Positions 13,101 through 25,454 are shown, numbered from the stretch's first letter. The stretch is 64,000 nt of DNA from Chromobotia macracanthus (GCA_036877525.1 JAZGTH010000005.1:1538001-1602000); one strand, 5' to 3'. The notes: a model not told the origin generated them from the sequence alone. Made by a program: numbers and translations.

Positions 13101-16100
13101 TCCTTCAGTGAGAAGCCCTCACAATGTGCACACTTAGCTCCCTTGAGAACAGAGCGTGCATAATCTTTATCCGGACAAATAACACAGTTTGTGCATGTCC
13201 TCAGGTGTCAGAAGCCTCTGACACAGAGGCACACATTTCCAGGCAGCAGGGTCCATTAGAGCTTCAACACGAAAACAGACAAAACGGCTCCTGAAGACTA
13301 AAACGCTACTGACACGCTCTACAGGTGCCCTAATAAACTCACAATTAGATTGGTGTGATTAGACACCGGTTACTCTGGAGGCATTACCCATAGCATCAAA
13401 CCAGACACAGTGCTGAGTTCCCTTAAAAGGGAATCAGATGGTGATTAAACAAAACTGGAGCCTCAGGAGTGCTGCCATAAATGTCCATGGACAGTTTCAA
13501 AAGATTACCTATTAACTCACAGTACAATGGCTCTGCTTTTGTCACAGACAGCTAGTGTAGCTATTAGCTAGTGTAGCTAGTGCCAAGCTATTAGCTTAAG
13601 CTCTCCTTTTTTTAATGTCACTCACAAAGTAGTGACTAGTCTGACACTTTCTTGGTAATGCTGCTTAGCTACCTAAGAACCTTTTTTGATTGATCCTATT
13701 GCATTTATTGATTTATGCATTTATTTATTATTATTAAACACACTACTATAACAAATAAACTTTACAATTTAAACAATATATATTGATATTGAGATTTTCT
13801 TTTGTATTTTGTTTACATTGAAATATGACCCACACATTTTGTGATTTAAATTCACTTGCTGCCGGTTCACACCACAAAAACAAAGTCTTTGTAGGAATCG
13901 CAAACAACCCTTATTTTAGGCCAAAGAAGGGTTGTCATGGAAACGCTGCACCTAAATTCTCTGTGTAGACAATATAAAAGCCCATGGAGGTGTATCAGGG
14001 TGAAAAACAAGCCTTTTCAATCCCTCTTTCTTTCTTTAGTGGCTGCCTTTTTCTCTCCACATCTGTGCCTAGCTCTCTCTCTCTCTTTCAGTCCTTGAAA
14101 TGAATAAAGAAAATATATTAAAGCAAAGTCAATTCTTTGTTTGGAGTTTATGCAAATTTGCAGACAGTATTGGGGGAATTGGACTCATTTTAAGATTGCG
14201 TTGCAAACTGTGAGAAAATACCGTAAAACAGAGTTACCTGCACAATAGAGAGAGAGCAAGAGAGAGAAAGAGAATGAGAGAACTGCAGTTAGCGAAGCAG
14301 GAAGTGTCCTCAGCGAGGATTGCATAGCAACAGTATATCTAAATACCACAAAAACAGATGCATCTCATTGAGGAAGACCAAGGCAGGTGTGTCAAAGGTA
14401 GGAAATGATTGGAACTTGCACAACAGAGGAAATCAGAACATTGTTCGCTGATGAACTTTCAACTGTAATGCCTTTTGCCTTTCCAGCATTTCCGAGAGCA
14501 CATAGATTTGGCAGCCAGGGGTGTGTGTGCGTATGATCTTAAATGGTTGTTGTACATTAGCTGTGTCAGAAGGGGTCCAACCTACAAACTATAGAAAGAT
14601 AGCTGATAGAATGTCTGTCTGTTATGAAGAATGTGCACAATGCAAAACAATAGATTTTTTTATTTATGAGGCTGTTTGTTTATTACTACCATGTAATATT
14701 TAACATATACGTCTTGTGCTGGTACAACAGAGCATTTTAGACACAGCATTGATTTGTTAAACATGCGTGTAAAGGTTTGAGATACAACATGTTTGATGTT
14801 GACAAAACCATAAGAATCCAGATTTGATGCTTCTCTGGGCTTCACTGCTGTTAGGTGGGCTGCATTAATTAACCGTCCCACCCTGGCCCACTTTTCTCAC
14901 AGCAGTGAGCTACCCTAGACACTATCATCTGACAATGGGACCCATCCATCTATGAGACTCTTTGAAGTGTCAAGCATCTTTGTAGGTCTGAATGTGGGTC
15001 ACATACATTTCAGAGCATGTTAATAATAGAGGGATATGTTCTGCAGCACAGGTGAAGATGCATTAGATTCACAAATTACAGAATTATATTGTTTCCAAAA
15101 ATTACAGTGATTATTCAGTGCAGCAATATTAGTTAAAATGTGGACATTGCTGGTTCCTCCAAATAATAAACGGTTTGGTTAGATTGGTCAGTTATTTTTA
15201 TTAAGTGATCTGTGATTGTCTCAATAGAGTTTAAAACGTAATATTAAAGATCTAAACATATATTTTTATATCTTCTATGTCCCTTTCACAGCTGACATCA
15301 TATCAACAGTTGAGTTCAACTCTACAGGAGAGCTTTTGGCCACTGGGGACAAAGGTGGACGAGTGGTGGTCTTCCAGAGAGAACAGGAGGTAATTCTGAG
15401 TAGACATATTGTTACACATAAAGATTACTTCTGCTGGAGGTGCCCCAAACCTGTAATGATTATATATGTTACAAAAACATTTACGAAACATTTGGCTCTA
15501 AAATATTATTGGATGCACCATGTTGTAAAGTAGCTAATATATGCACCTGTAACCACACAATCATCTAAATTCTAAAATATCAATGTGCCTGATTCCAATG
15601 TCATAAATCCAAATGAAATAATAGTAAAATATGTAACAAAGCTGTCTAATAAATTATCATAACTAAAAATGAAATTTGTTTTATGCGATTTTGCACAACA
15701 GCACCCAGCCCTATCAGCATGTAATGTAAAGGTGCCACTGCCATTTTATTATTTTAATACTGGAACACCTTATTGCAATAAGTAAGTGAAACCCTGCTGT
15801 CCAACCATCCTTCTTTTACACCCACGTCATCTTAAAGAGATTTTATGGTGTCTATTAATCCTCACACCATGATCCATGATCCTCAGTCCCCCTTTAACCC
15901 TCTAACTCCCACAGAGGGCAAATCTGTTTCCATTAATACCGTCTTCTCTCAGGGGAGTTTAGCTTACTGATTTAGATTTATCCCAAGGTGAGAACTGACC
16001 CTGAAGGTTTCCATGGTTTAATTGGTATTGAAATATTCCTCTTTCCCTGGACCACCTTCATGCTTTTAGATCACAAAGGGGAAGAATTGTAACATTTTGG

Positions 16101-19100
16101 AAGCAAACCAAGCTTCTGGCTGAATGAGCTACAGATTATGGCAGATGATGCTACAATGGAGGGATTTAATATAAGCTAGTGTTTTAGATTTCTAATTAGG
16201 GCACAAGCACTGAAAGTGCAAAGCGTCTCATTTTAAAAGTAACACTTTTAAAAGTAATCAAATTACTTTGATCTTTGTAATCATTTGCATTTACAGATTT
16301 AGACATGTTTTTCTCGTTCTGAACTTTAAACACTTCTTTGCAGAGTAAGAATCAGGCTTATCGTCGAGGGGAGTACAATGTTTACAGCACCTTTCAGAGC
16401 CATGAGCCTGAGTTCGACTACTTGAAAAGCCTGGAGATTGAGGAGAAGATCAATAAGATCCGTTGGCTGCCTCAACAGAATGCTGCGTATTTCCTCCTCT
16501 CCACCAATGGTAAGTAAACCCAGTGTTCTTGGTAAGAGTTATCTGACAGTTTCCCTGCTGAAAATGATGCCTGTCTCCAGTTCCGGTCTCCTTACTTGCC
16601 ATCTTAACCGTATGGCAGTTTCCCAGCTATTTTTGACTTATGTACTCTGACAGTCCCAGTGAGGCTTTTTTGCCTCAGAGAAGTAAAATTATCCATTTAA
16701 AATAGCAAACTCTTCAGATTCAAACTCACATTCATTAGCTTTCAGCTTTAAATGGCAAACATTAAAGTCTAGTCCTGGTTTTGGACACAGTGGAGCATTT
16801 AGGGATACTGGCAATGCAGGGTTTAATCAGGTTAATTGTAAGACAATTAGTTAATTGATCTTAGTTGATTTTTAGTTGAATTTGTGTCACTTTTTGTGTC
16901 ATATTGCCACTCACGTCATCTCTTTTCCCAGATAAAACTGTGAAGCTTTGGAAAATTAGCGAGCGAGATAAACGACCAGAGGGCTACAATCTGAAGGATG
17001 AAGAAGGCAGAATCCGGGACCCCACCACCGTCACGACTCTAAGGGTAAGTCATGTTGCTGATGATTGTTATAGTAGTTGTCTCAACATCAGATGGCATGC
17101 CCACGGACCACCCACTGACTGCCAACAGATGGCCCACAGGCCAACCAAGGTTGTTACAATGAATGCATTTAAGATGTAATTATTGGATTGGCCCAAGTTT
17201 TCTAGGTAAATTGCATCAGTTCTTGGAAAGGTATGTAGAGATCTGTTGAAGGCAAAATTAGATATCTAAAATTTGTTGCTGTTGTTTTCTGTTATGTCTG
17301 GAAAAATTAGTACTTGTTACTTTTAGACAGTCACTGATTCTGATAATTTAGTCTATATACAATATACAATTTCTGATTTATAACTAATCATAAAGACTGG
17401 TGCGCCATAATGTTTCCAACAATGGTCTGTTATTGTAGTATAATCTATTTATGATAAACCTGTGACAAATACAAACAAAAACTGTCTGTGTGAGACTTCT
17501 GCAATGGAATCCTTTAAGCATATGGAAAGTGAAAGTGGCTACTCCCTGCATGTTCCTTCTTGTATTCTGTCTCAATTAATGGCTACAGTAAGGTATTTAG
17601 CAAGTTTTTGTTGACCAAGAATGTGTATAAAGTTAACAGGGTCAGTTTTTATTTATTCTTAACTTTAAACAGAACTGTAAGTTAAGATTGTACATAGAAA
17701 TATTTGGGTTATCAAAAACTGGAACAAGTTCAGGCATGTAGACCGGCATCCATTATTCATTTTTCACATGATTTATTACTGCCTCACTTGATGATACAGT
17801 GGCTCTGGATAGAGGATATATTTATCAGTGTTTCTGAGACAGCTGTATTGTATTTAAGGCAGCAGTTCTCCATTTAACTAACAGTGCAGCCTGTTAGTTA
17901 AATGGAGAAGGGCTGAAATCCACTCCCGTGTGTGTGTGTGTGTGCATGAAAGCAGAGCATTTATCACTTTGCACACTGAGGGTAAAGAGGAAGAGGAGAA
18001 AAAGGGGATGAATCCCTCACAGGCAGTCCACAGGGTACATCTGCCCCACTACCGCAATAAGGGGCTAACCGTGTTTACTGCTTTAAGGGCTTGTCTGTGT
18101 CAATAAAACAGATTTCAAGACATCTTTAGAAAAAAATGTGTTCTTTATGCTTGAGTCACAGACAACTTTATTGGTTGGGATACATGTTTTTAGACCAAGA
18201 CAATAAGGTGAGAAATGAAATTTTTCTGTCTTTGTAAAATCCAGGCTAAAGTCTCATTATGTAATCATGTGATTAGAAGCATCAAAGTTTGATTTCAATC
18301 ATTATTTTTATGATTTCAATCATTGACATGGCTTTACTCAGTTTGAAAGATATCAAGGCTATATATTTCACAGAATGTTTCTGTACATTATGGATAATTT
18401 TATGTAAAACAAAACAGTACAAAAAAAGCAGGGCAAGGCCACACAAGCTCTGACAGTTCCTCTCTCAGAACCCACAGGGAGTGATGATAATGTGTCAAAT
18501 ATATGAATTATGTATATTGTGTGACTGATATGTCAATTCCTGCTTTATTGTCAATTATGCCACATGTACAGCACATACATACAAAGAACTGAAATTGTGT
18601 AACTCAGACCCTTTTGTGCGTACATTTAACACTAAATACTAACAGTAGATGTAAAAAATACAGATAAATATAAATACAAACTATACAGATATACAAATAA
18701 GGACATTGTAAAAAAGATCATCACAGCAGTCCAACTTAATGCATGATTGAAAAATAATAGCATCTGTCATCACTGATTATTCCTGTCAACTAAGTTCATG
18801 ACATTATGCTCAATGGGATAATTTTATTATTGAAAGCACATGCAATGTAGTAGAGTACAGGCTCGTAATCTGCAAGACCAAAAATGTTTACAAATATATT
18901 GATTATAGCAAACTTAACATGCATTTTCTGTGTGGTATTATGTGGCAGTGCTTGCTGTTTGTCAAAAGGGGTTTGTCAGTTAATCTAACAAAGACTAAAA
19001 AAGATATATATTATTATACATATATATACATATTTTACTTCAAAATGGAAGAAAAATAATATTCCCTTAGATTAGTCATTATTAAAGAAATGGTAGACCT

Positions 19101-22100
19101 GTGCTTCCTATTACTGCACTGCATTGTGGGAGCCAGACTCCACACATCTCCAGAACTAAACAGTGTAATTTTGGGATCTGGTGGATACAGGTGTGGGAAA
19201 GTAATTTGAGAATTAAAGACCACCACTGTGTTTTCAGGTGCAGGTGCTATTGTATGGTATGGTATTATTAGGAGGAATTATCACAATTTATTTTTCTTGC
19301 ATATGTTGTTTAACTAACAGGCAATAGGGTTAGGGTATAGGTGTAAAGGTGCGGTTACACTCTAGGCTGTTATATTATGAATGCCACTACACGTCATGCC
19401 TGATAACATCCTGTATATCCATAGCTATGTTCAAAAATAGCACAGCCTCATGTTATTTTACTGGTTAAAGCAAGAGACACACACAATTTCAGAAATTGCT
19501 GAAACCATGTATTGTAGACAGTATTTACACAACATTCACTACTATTTGGACTTGACAGATATAAATATTAGCAATTTTTTCTAGTTAATCAGAATGATCA
19601 GTTTAACAGACTTTCAGTAGTGGGATAAATGCTTTAAATGATAAGGAATTTCCCCAAATATCTTTGCATTAATTGTAAATATTGACACTGTGCCTTTTTT
19701 ACCTTTTCCTTTTAGCCCTAACTCTGTGTATTCACTCTTTTCAGGTACCTGTGTTGAGGCCCATGGACCTGATGGTGGAGGCAATTCCACGGCGCATTTT
19801 CTCTAATGCACACACCTATCACATCAACTCCATCTCAGTCAACAGCGACTATGAGACATACATATCCACAGACGACCTGAGAATCAACTTATGGAACCTG
19901 GAGATCACAAACCGAAGCTTCAGTATCTTTTCACAATCAAACATTATTGGGAAAATGTAATTTAGTATTGGTAAAATCACTGTAATGTTTCATAAGTAAT
20001 TTATCCTATTTTTATTATTGGATGAACACAAAAGACACCCAGACACAAAAAATACTGACATACTTGTTACTAAGCTAAGGAAACCAGGGCCAGTCCTAGC
20101 ATTTTAGGGGCTTTAAAGAATATTTTAAAATGAGACCCCACATGTACACAACATACTTCCACAGTTACATCAGACTGCTGTAAAGGGACAATATCAAATT
20201 AAAAATACAATGAGGCCCTGAATACATATTTAACTTGTATGTTTAGACGCAATAGAATTCCAATCAATTTATTCAAAAGACAGTTTAAAGCAGGAGCTTA
20301 ATAGTGGAAAATAACAAGCGGTAATAACACACACAGTTTGTAATTGTTTTATAAAAGTATTTAATATTTATTTTGTCTCTTTAAATGGTTACTTACAATT
20401 TAAAATTGCAGTATTATGAAACATTTTACAACAGTGAGGCATCTATTGTTGCCAAAGCTCACAATTATCTACATTCACACCTACATTTACACCTGCATCT
20501 ACACCTGATATCTTCACTCTCCAACCTGTGCATCTCTGGACCTGCACTCAACTGGTTCAGCCCATATGGCACAGACAGATCTTTCAAGGTATCATGGAGA
20601 GGTTGGGAGTCAATGTCACATCAGCTGACCACCGGTGTGCCGCTGGGATCAGTTCTTGGTCCTCTTCTCAATATACACATCTTCTCTAGGTGCAGTCATT
20701 AAAGCACATGGCTTCCCATACCACTGCTACACAGATGATACACAGCTTTACTCTTCATTTCCGGTGGACAACCCCACCATTGCTGCCCGGATCTCCGCTT
20801 GCCTTTTTGACATCTCAGCCTGGATGAAGAAATGGCACCTTCAGCTCAACCTCAGCAAGACAGAACTTCTGATAATCCTGGCCAACCCATCATTAGAATA
20901 CAACTTCACAGTTCAATTTGGATCATCCACTTTTACACCTACTCGGTCCATTCGACACCTCAGGGTGGTGTTTGATGATCAGCTGAAATTCACTTTACAC
21001 ATTACAACAATCTCTCGGTCATCATCAGGAAAATCAGACCTTTCCTGTCTGAGTATGCAACGCAGCTCCTAGTCCAAGCACTCGTAATATCAAGGCTTGA
21101 CTACTGCAATGCCCTTCTGGCTGGCCTTCCAGCCAATGCAATCAAGCCCCTGCAAATGATCCAGAAAGCTGCAGCATGCCTGATCTTCAATCAACCAAAA
21201 AGAGCCCATGTCACACCTCTCCTGACCTTACTTCACTGACTACCTGTAGCCGCCCGCATCAGTTTTAAATCTCTGACACTTGCCTTTAGGACAGTCAGTG
21301 GAACCTCACCCTCTTACCTCAACTCACTCCTTCAGACATACGTCCCCTCCTGCCAGCTACGGTCTGTTAATAAGCGACGTTGCCCCACAATGAGGTACCA
21401 GAACACTCTCTAAAACATTAATCTATTCTGTTCCTTTGTGTGGTGGAATGAACTTCCAGCCTCCACCCGATCTGCTGAGATCATCACAACCTTCAAAAAA
21501 CAACTCAAAACACAATTGTTCTGCAGACACTTGACTAAACCCTAATGCACTGATATTCTTTCCTACATAAAAAACCTTCTGTTCTGATCTTCTCTCTAGT
21601 AGTAGAATACAATATCCACTTGTAAATGTAGCTTTGTAGACTTCGCTTGTTTGTTTTTAAGGTAAAATGTTTAATGTTTTCCTCTTTTGTAAATAGCTTC
21701 GGATAAAAGTGTGTGCTAAACGAATAAATATATATGTAAATGTAAATCTATATCAGTTAAACTAGGAAAAATCTAAGTGTCTTTCTTTTTTCTTCGGGCT
21801 GGAGTAAATTACTGTTTATACCACGGTTACCCCACCACAAGAGGTTTTTGTTCTTAAAATGCTCTTTTGGATAGATCTAAATTTTCACGCGCATCTCAAG
21901 CCAAATTCCAAAACGTCACTTTAAGACTAGTAACTGAGGCTTGAGCCATTAATACTCAGTATGAAACAAAAGAAAAAGTGAACAAGTAGCCGTGTTGATT
22001 CATTCCGTTTTTTTCCCCATTCTATTCAATTTATTTATTGGTATTTGTTTTGCCAATGCTTTTTTGAAATTAAACTGCAAATTTACATCAATTGTTAAGT

Positions 22101-24799
22101 TTGACACTGAAACGCAGGGACTGTTGTCTTAAGTGAGTGGCAGACCTCTGCTCTGGAGTAGAGGGCTACTCATGTACTGTTTAATAGATCTTGGTTGACA
22201 TGAACAAACAATAAATAGTTGTATTTTTTATTAATGAAGATAACTTGGAGCAATATTAAGATAACTAAATGCCGCCTTTTTTAAAATTGCACAATTTACA
22301 CTAATGCATAATTGACAGGAGGCATGATGAACAAGCAAACTTTATCTTAACACAAAGCATGGGGTGCACTAGTGGCCACAGGTTCCCTATGTAACCGCTT
22401 ATATCGCTTATTAAGCAGAGCCGACACTCAACAAAACAAACCACCAGTTGACAATACTTGCTGTCACTTAATTCTGACAGATAGCACCACTGTGATGTAC
22501 ATTACACCCATTACCATTTATCAAGTGTCCAAGGCTAGCCAGTCGTGACCCCTGGCTAGCCTTCATAAAGGTAAATAGTGCCTGGCTTACTCAGGAACAC
22601 ATGACTATTGATCATCATTGATTTCCATTCTGAAGGATTCTGCAGAGCTGAAGAAAGAAGCTCTATGGACAGTCTGTATAGATGGTTATGGGCTATATTA
22701 GCTTTGGTTAACAACAGGCTTTGTCTGTCCAACCTAAGCTCACACTGTAAATGTATGATCCCGACACCATGCCCATGATGGATAATCTGTCATTTCCAAA
22801 CACCAATGGACTTGTAGGTTACTATAGTGTGGCTATTTATGGCTTCTATAGAATGCCTGTCTGATTTAAATTGTTGTGAAAGCGTACCAACACGAGAGAT
22901 TTTCTGTTACAGTTTCTTAGTTGTCGATTTGCATCTTTATCCAAGTAGTGAGAAGTATCAGATTGTAGTTCCTTTACTCTGCCTACTCAGATATTGTGGA
23001 CATAAAACCTGCCAACATGGAAGAACTGACAGAGGTGATCACAGCAGCAGAGTTCCACCCCAACCAGTGTAACACTTTTGTCTACAGCAGCAGCAAGGGC
23101 TCCATAAGATTGTGTGACATGAGAGCATCTGCACTCTGTGACAACCACTCAAAATGTGAGTTCACTTATCTTTCTTTATGTGTGTTCGATTTTTGATTTA
23201 GGTCTGCTGTGCATTTCGTCTGTCAACAGAGAAAGGTGCAATGGCAGTCATTGCAAATATTACATTTTAATCAGTTTAATCAGTTCATAGTTTAAACCAA
23301 AATGGCTTAAGTAATTTTGAGTTTAAATTTAAAAGAAGTCCTCTTCAGTTTGTTGGAGTCAGAACAAGAACTAAACCCAGATTTAGACTACACCTGCCAA
23401 GACCCAGACCAAGACTTTGTCTTTGCTGTAAATTGACAGTGTTGTTGTCTGAGGCCCCAGACTGTATTCCAGATTTAGACAAAGACTTTGTTTTTTCAGA
23501 CCCAGTTCTAAGTAATGAGACCCATACCATTTTCACACTTATGACATTGAAGTAGATCTTCAAGACTGTAAGATCAAGATGCCAACTCAGCTCTTATTAC
23601 ATCTATATTAATGACAACTTGTTTCCTTTTATCAGTATTTGAGGAACCAGAAGACCCCAATAATCGCTCCTTCTTCTCAGAAATCATCTCCTCCATCTCA
23701 GACGTAAAGTTTAGCCACAGTGGACGCTATTTAATGACCCGTGACTACCTCACAGCGAAGGTGTGGGATGTTAACATGGAGAACAAACCTTTGGAAACTT
23801 ACCAGGTGCAGATTCCGCTATAGCTATATAAACCATAGTCATCATGGGCCTCTTAATGTAAAAAAATACCTTTAACATGCTGATTTCAGAACAGCAGGAC
23901 CAAAGATACAGTACAGTATGAGTGTATACTACGGTCCTGCATAATTACTTGCTTAATTGATCTTCTCTACCTGGCTGAACTTTCACAGGTCCATGACTAT
24001 CTTAGGAGTAAACTATGCTCTCTGTATGAGAATGACTGCATCTTTGACAAGTTTGAATGTGTCTGGAATGGGACTGACAGGTACATCAAAGATCACACAG
24101 TCGCACCAGATTTAGAAAATTTATTTATATTTAATAATATAAATATTATAATTTATAAATATTTATTTACATTTAATATTACTTAAAGCTGCAATCCGTA
24201 GCTCTTTGGTTAAAAAACAAAAAACATTATTGGGCAGGTACATAAAAATGGTCACCTTTACCCAGATTTGCAAAGGTATGTTTAAAAAAAAAGATTTATA
24301 ATTTTAGCTGCTGGGTCTGACTTCGTGGGAAATGTCAGGTTGGCTTGTGGTTACATCACGTGTAAACAGGAAAAATTATTCTGCAAGCAACTTTCAATTA
24401 TGTTTTAAACAGTGTTGGCGATAGAGGGGCACAAATTACAGATTGCAGCTTTAAAGAACTGCAGTCAAAAAAAATAATCATGTAGTCAAAAAGTAATAAT
24501 CTTATTCTTCTTCTGTTAGTGTCCTAATGACAGGCTCCTACAACAACTTCTTCCGTATGTTTGATCGAAACACTAAGCGTGATGTGATGCTGGAGGCCTC
24601 ACGGGAAAACAGCAAACCCAGAGCCATCCTCAAGCCACGTAAAGTTTGTGTTGGTGGCAAACGCCGCAAAGACGAGATAAGTGTGGACAGCCTGGACTTC
24701 AGTAAAAAAATCCTTCACACGGCTTGGCACCCAGATGAGAACATCATCGCTGTGGCTGCCACCAACAACCTCTATATATTTCAGGACAAGGTCAACTAG
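1050..24799 (+). CDS. ppp2r2b: Protein phosphatase 2A regulatory subunit B55-beta (nine exons)
   Basis: Coding exons are 1050-1119, 15292-15389, 16344-16509, 16932-17044, 19745-19922, 22991-23155, 23636-23805, 23989-24080 and 24520-24799 (70, 98, 166, 113, 178, 165, 170, 92 and 280 bp). They sum to 1332 bp, that is 443 residues plus TAG, the length I recall for human PPP2R2B. Every intron has GT-AG ends and compatible phase. The product reads as a WD40 beta-propeller of the B55 family, starting MEEEIDSRKINSGFLRDHSY and ending NNLYIFQDKVN, with family hallmarks such as SKNQAYRRGEYNVYSTF, NDKTVKLWK, VDIKPANMEELTEVITAAEF, SISDVKFSHSGRY and GSYNNFFRMFDRNTKRD. The MEEEIDSRKIN start favours the beta paralogue over alpha, gamma and delta. 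B55 subunits bind the PP2A scaffold and catalytic subunits and choose substrates; B55-beta is mainly neuronal in mammals. No stop or indel is seen. The paralogue call is from memory of human sequences. Confidence 0.96.
2113..2205 (-). repeat. Dispersed fish repeat (SINE-like), short fragment
   Basis: TCTGCATTTAACCCATCCAC with neighbouring ACACACATTG matches the minus-strand form of the repeat at 37915. Confidence 0.45.
3897..4046 (-). mobile_element. tRNA-derived SINE
   Basis: On the minus strand it begins TGTAGCTTAACGGGTAGAG (box A-like), has GGTTGTGGGTTCAATTCCC (box B) and ends with a GTCACTTTGGACAAAAGTGT tail like that of L2 LINEs. Confidence 0.8.
4467..4643. mobile_element. Short MITE with GTGGTGCTTGC ends
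   Basis: Inverted ends TGTGGTGCTTGCTG and TTAGCAAGCACCA enclose about 150 bp with GGTTGCCAGGGTG-type motifs. It shares ends and motifs with 61876-62578. Confidence 0.6.
10536..10857. mobile_element. Non-autonomous TIR element, family copy 1
   Basis: Ends are inverted: CACTACCGGTCAAATGTTTA on the left and AAACTTTTGACTGGTAGTG on the right. The interior shares GAAGAAAAAGCATCCA and CCTCAAGAAACTAGATGGTA with the copy at 53343-53799. Confidence 0.75.
12720..13215 (-). mobile_element. Possible DIRS-like retroelement gag fragment
   Basis: The minus strand reads open through CVICPDKDYARSVLKGAKCA, HCEGFSLKELCSRLAVCLGE and AAEARQKLALWGSQVDLVEE. This resembles, from memory, the gag-like ORF of fish DIRS retroelements (paired CxxC/HC motif then WGSQ-D). 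It is GC-richer than its surroundings. No pol or recombinase was found nearby. Confidence 0.45.
15292..15389 (+). CDS. ppp2r2b: ppp2r2b coding exon 2
   Basis: 98 bp exon after a TTTCACAG acceptor and before donor GTAATT. It encodes ADIISTVEFNSTGELLATGD and the following GRVVVFQREQE segment, the first WD40 blade. Confidence 0.96.
16344..16509 (+). CDS. ppp2r2b: ppp2r2b coding exon 3
   Basis: 166 bp exon after TTTGCAG, donor GTAAGT. It encodes SKNQAYRRGEYNVYSTFQSH, EPEFDYLKSLEIEEKINKIR and WLPQQNAAYFLLSTN, which is nearly invariant in vertebrate B55. Confidence 0.97.
16932..17044 (+). CDS. ppp2r2b: ppp2r2b coding exon 4
   Basis: 113 bp exon after TTTTCCCAG, donor GTAAGT. It encodes DKTVKLWKISERDKRPEGYN followed by LKDEEGRIRDPTTVTTLR. 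Confidence 0.96.
17045..19744 (+). other. ppp2r2b intron 4 (2.7 kb)
   Basis: Non-coding. It contains a perfect 19 bp inverted repeat (17866-17909) and a short GT run just after it (about 17928-17944). Otherwise nothing recognised. Confidence 0.6.
19745..19922 (+). CDS. ppp2r2b: ppp2r2b coding exon 5
   Basis: 178 bp exon after CTTTTCAG. It encodes VPVLRPMDLMVEAIPRRIFS through LRINLWNLEITNRSF. The exon ends at AGCTTCA with donor GTATCT; joined to AT of the next exon it restores the codon AAT (SFNIVDIKP). Reading through the donor gives a false short C-terminus (...SIFSQSNIIGKM). Confidence 0.95.
20485..21750 (+). mobile_element. 5'-truncated L2-type LINE in ppp2r2b intron 5
   Basis: Reverse-transcriptase blocks are readable in three frames: GVPLGSVLGPLL (domain 4), FPYHCYTDDTQLYSSF (catalytic DD box), ISAWMKKWHLQLNLSKTE, then after a frameshift SRLDYCNALLAGLPANAIKP. 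The sequence ends in a tail like GGATAAAAGTGTGTGCTAAA followed by short TAAATG-type repeats, as in fish L2 elements. It is dead: stops and frameshifts, and no endonuclease part. Confidence 0.88.
22991..23155 (+). CDS. ppp2r2b: ppp2r2b coding exon 6
   Basis: 165 bp exon after CTACTCAG, donor GTGAGT. It encodes IVDIKPANMEELTEVITAAE, then FHPNQCNTFVYSSSKGSIRL and CDMRASALCDNHSK. Confidence 0.96.
23636..23805 (+). CDS. ppp2r2b: ppp2r2b coding exon 7
   Basis: 170 bp exon after TTTATCAG, donor GTGCAG. It encodes FEEPEDPNNRSFFSEIISSI through KVWDVNMENKPLETYQ. Confidence 0.96.
23989..24080 (+). CDS. ppp2r2b: ppp2r2b coding exon 8
   Basis: 92 bp exon after TTTCACAG, donor GTACAT. It encodes VHDYLRSKLCSLYENDCIFD and KFECVWNGTD. 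It is too short to stand out as an ORF. Confidence 0.96.
24183..24454. mobile_element. Non-autonomous DNA transposon (MITE) in ppp2r2b intron 8
   Basis: The ends are inverted: TTAAAGCTGCAATCCGTA at the left and ATTACAGATTGCAGCTTTAA at the right. The interior of about 270 bp has no coding capacity. It sits between coding exons 8 and 9. Confidence 0.7.
24520..24799 (+). CDS. ppp2r2b: ppp2r2b terminal coding exon 9
   Basis: 280 bp to the TAG stop, after a TTCTGTTAG acceptor. It encodes SVLMTGSYNNFFRMFDRNTK through ILHTAWHPDENIIAVAATNN and the conserved end LYIFQDKVN. Confidence 0.97.
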
Positions 24800-25454
24800 T
24801 GTGTCGCTCAGATGTCTCCAGGAGCTATTTTTCATGGGACTGGGCATATGGGCCTATGACTGGTCATATGAAAATGGAATTGATTACCAGTGGACAGGTT
24901 CACAAGAGAGGAATATCTAGAAGAGCTTTGCCTTCACAGCTGACTGACTGCACTGAATCTAACCAAATGTAATACCTGGTGTGCTGCAAACCATGGACAA
25001 TGACACTGGCTGTTGGACTGCTTTTGTCCTCTTCCAGTGTTCTCCCTTGCTGTAGCTTTTGTTGGTTATGCACAACAATACAGAGAGGATTATTTTCCCT
25101 TACAGGTTACTAAAAAAAACCTTTCACATGACTTGTATGACTTCTGCTGTTAAAGTGTTTCTGAGAATCCAGAAGGAAAGGAAAGGCAAGCCATCTAATG
25201 TCATGAAATTTTGCTCAATGCAGTTCAGTGCATCAGTTAACACTGGGGTGTCATGTTAAAAGCCTTAAGGTAACAAAAAGAAATGTTTTAATTGAAACAA
25301 AACAGTATTCAGCCAATCAGCTGATTCTGGAATCTTGGCAGGACTGAGGATGCAGAAACATTATGATAATATAATCTGTTTGTGTTAGCAGGCTGCTGTG
25401 GCTTTAAGGTATCAACCATTTTTCAGTTTAGTTTTTTAATTTAGTATTTTACTT

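Larger units (their letters stand above)
1120..15291 (+). other. ppp2r2b intron 1 (14.2 kb), repeat-bearing
   Basis: No further ppp2r2b exon was recognised here. Contents I can support: a tRNA-SINE on the minus strand (3897-4046), a short MITE (4467-4643), two perfect hairpins (5879-5934, 7258-7289), a TIR element (10536-10857), a DIRS-like gag fragment (12720-13215) and a possible promoter-like patch (13925-14090). A stretch at about 8350-8570 resembles the 3' region of a retroelement but I could not assign it. The rest is AT-rich DNA where I see nothing definite. Confidence 0.6.

Noticed and set aside
20635..21072. 145-codon ORF in ppp2r2b intron 5 as a host gene
   Set aside because: Its YTDDTQLYSSF and ISAWMKKWHLQLN blocks are L2-type reverse transcriptase; a LINE fragment.
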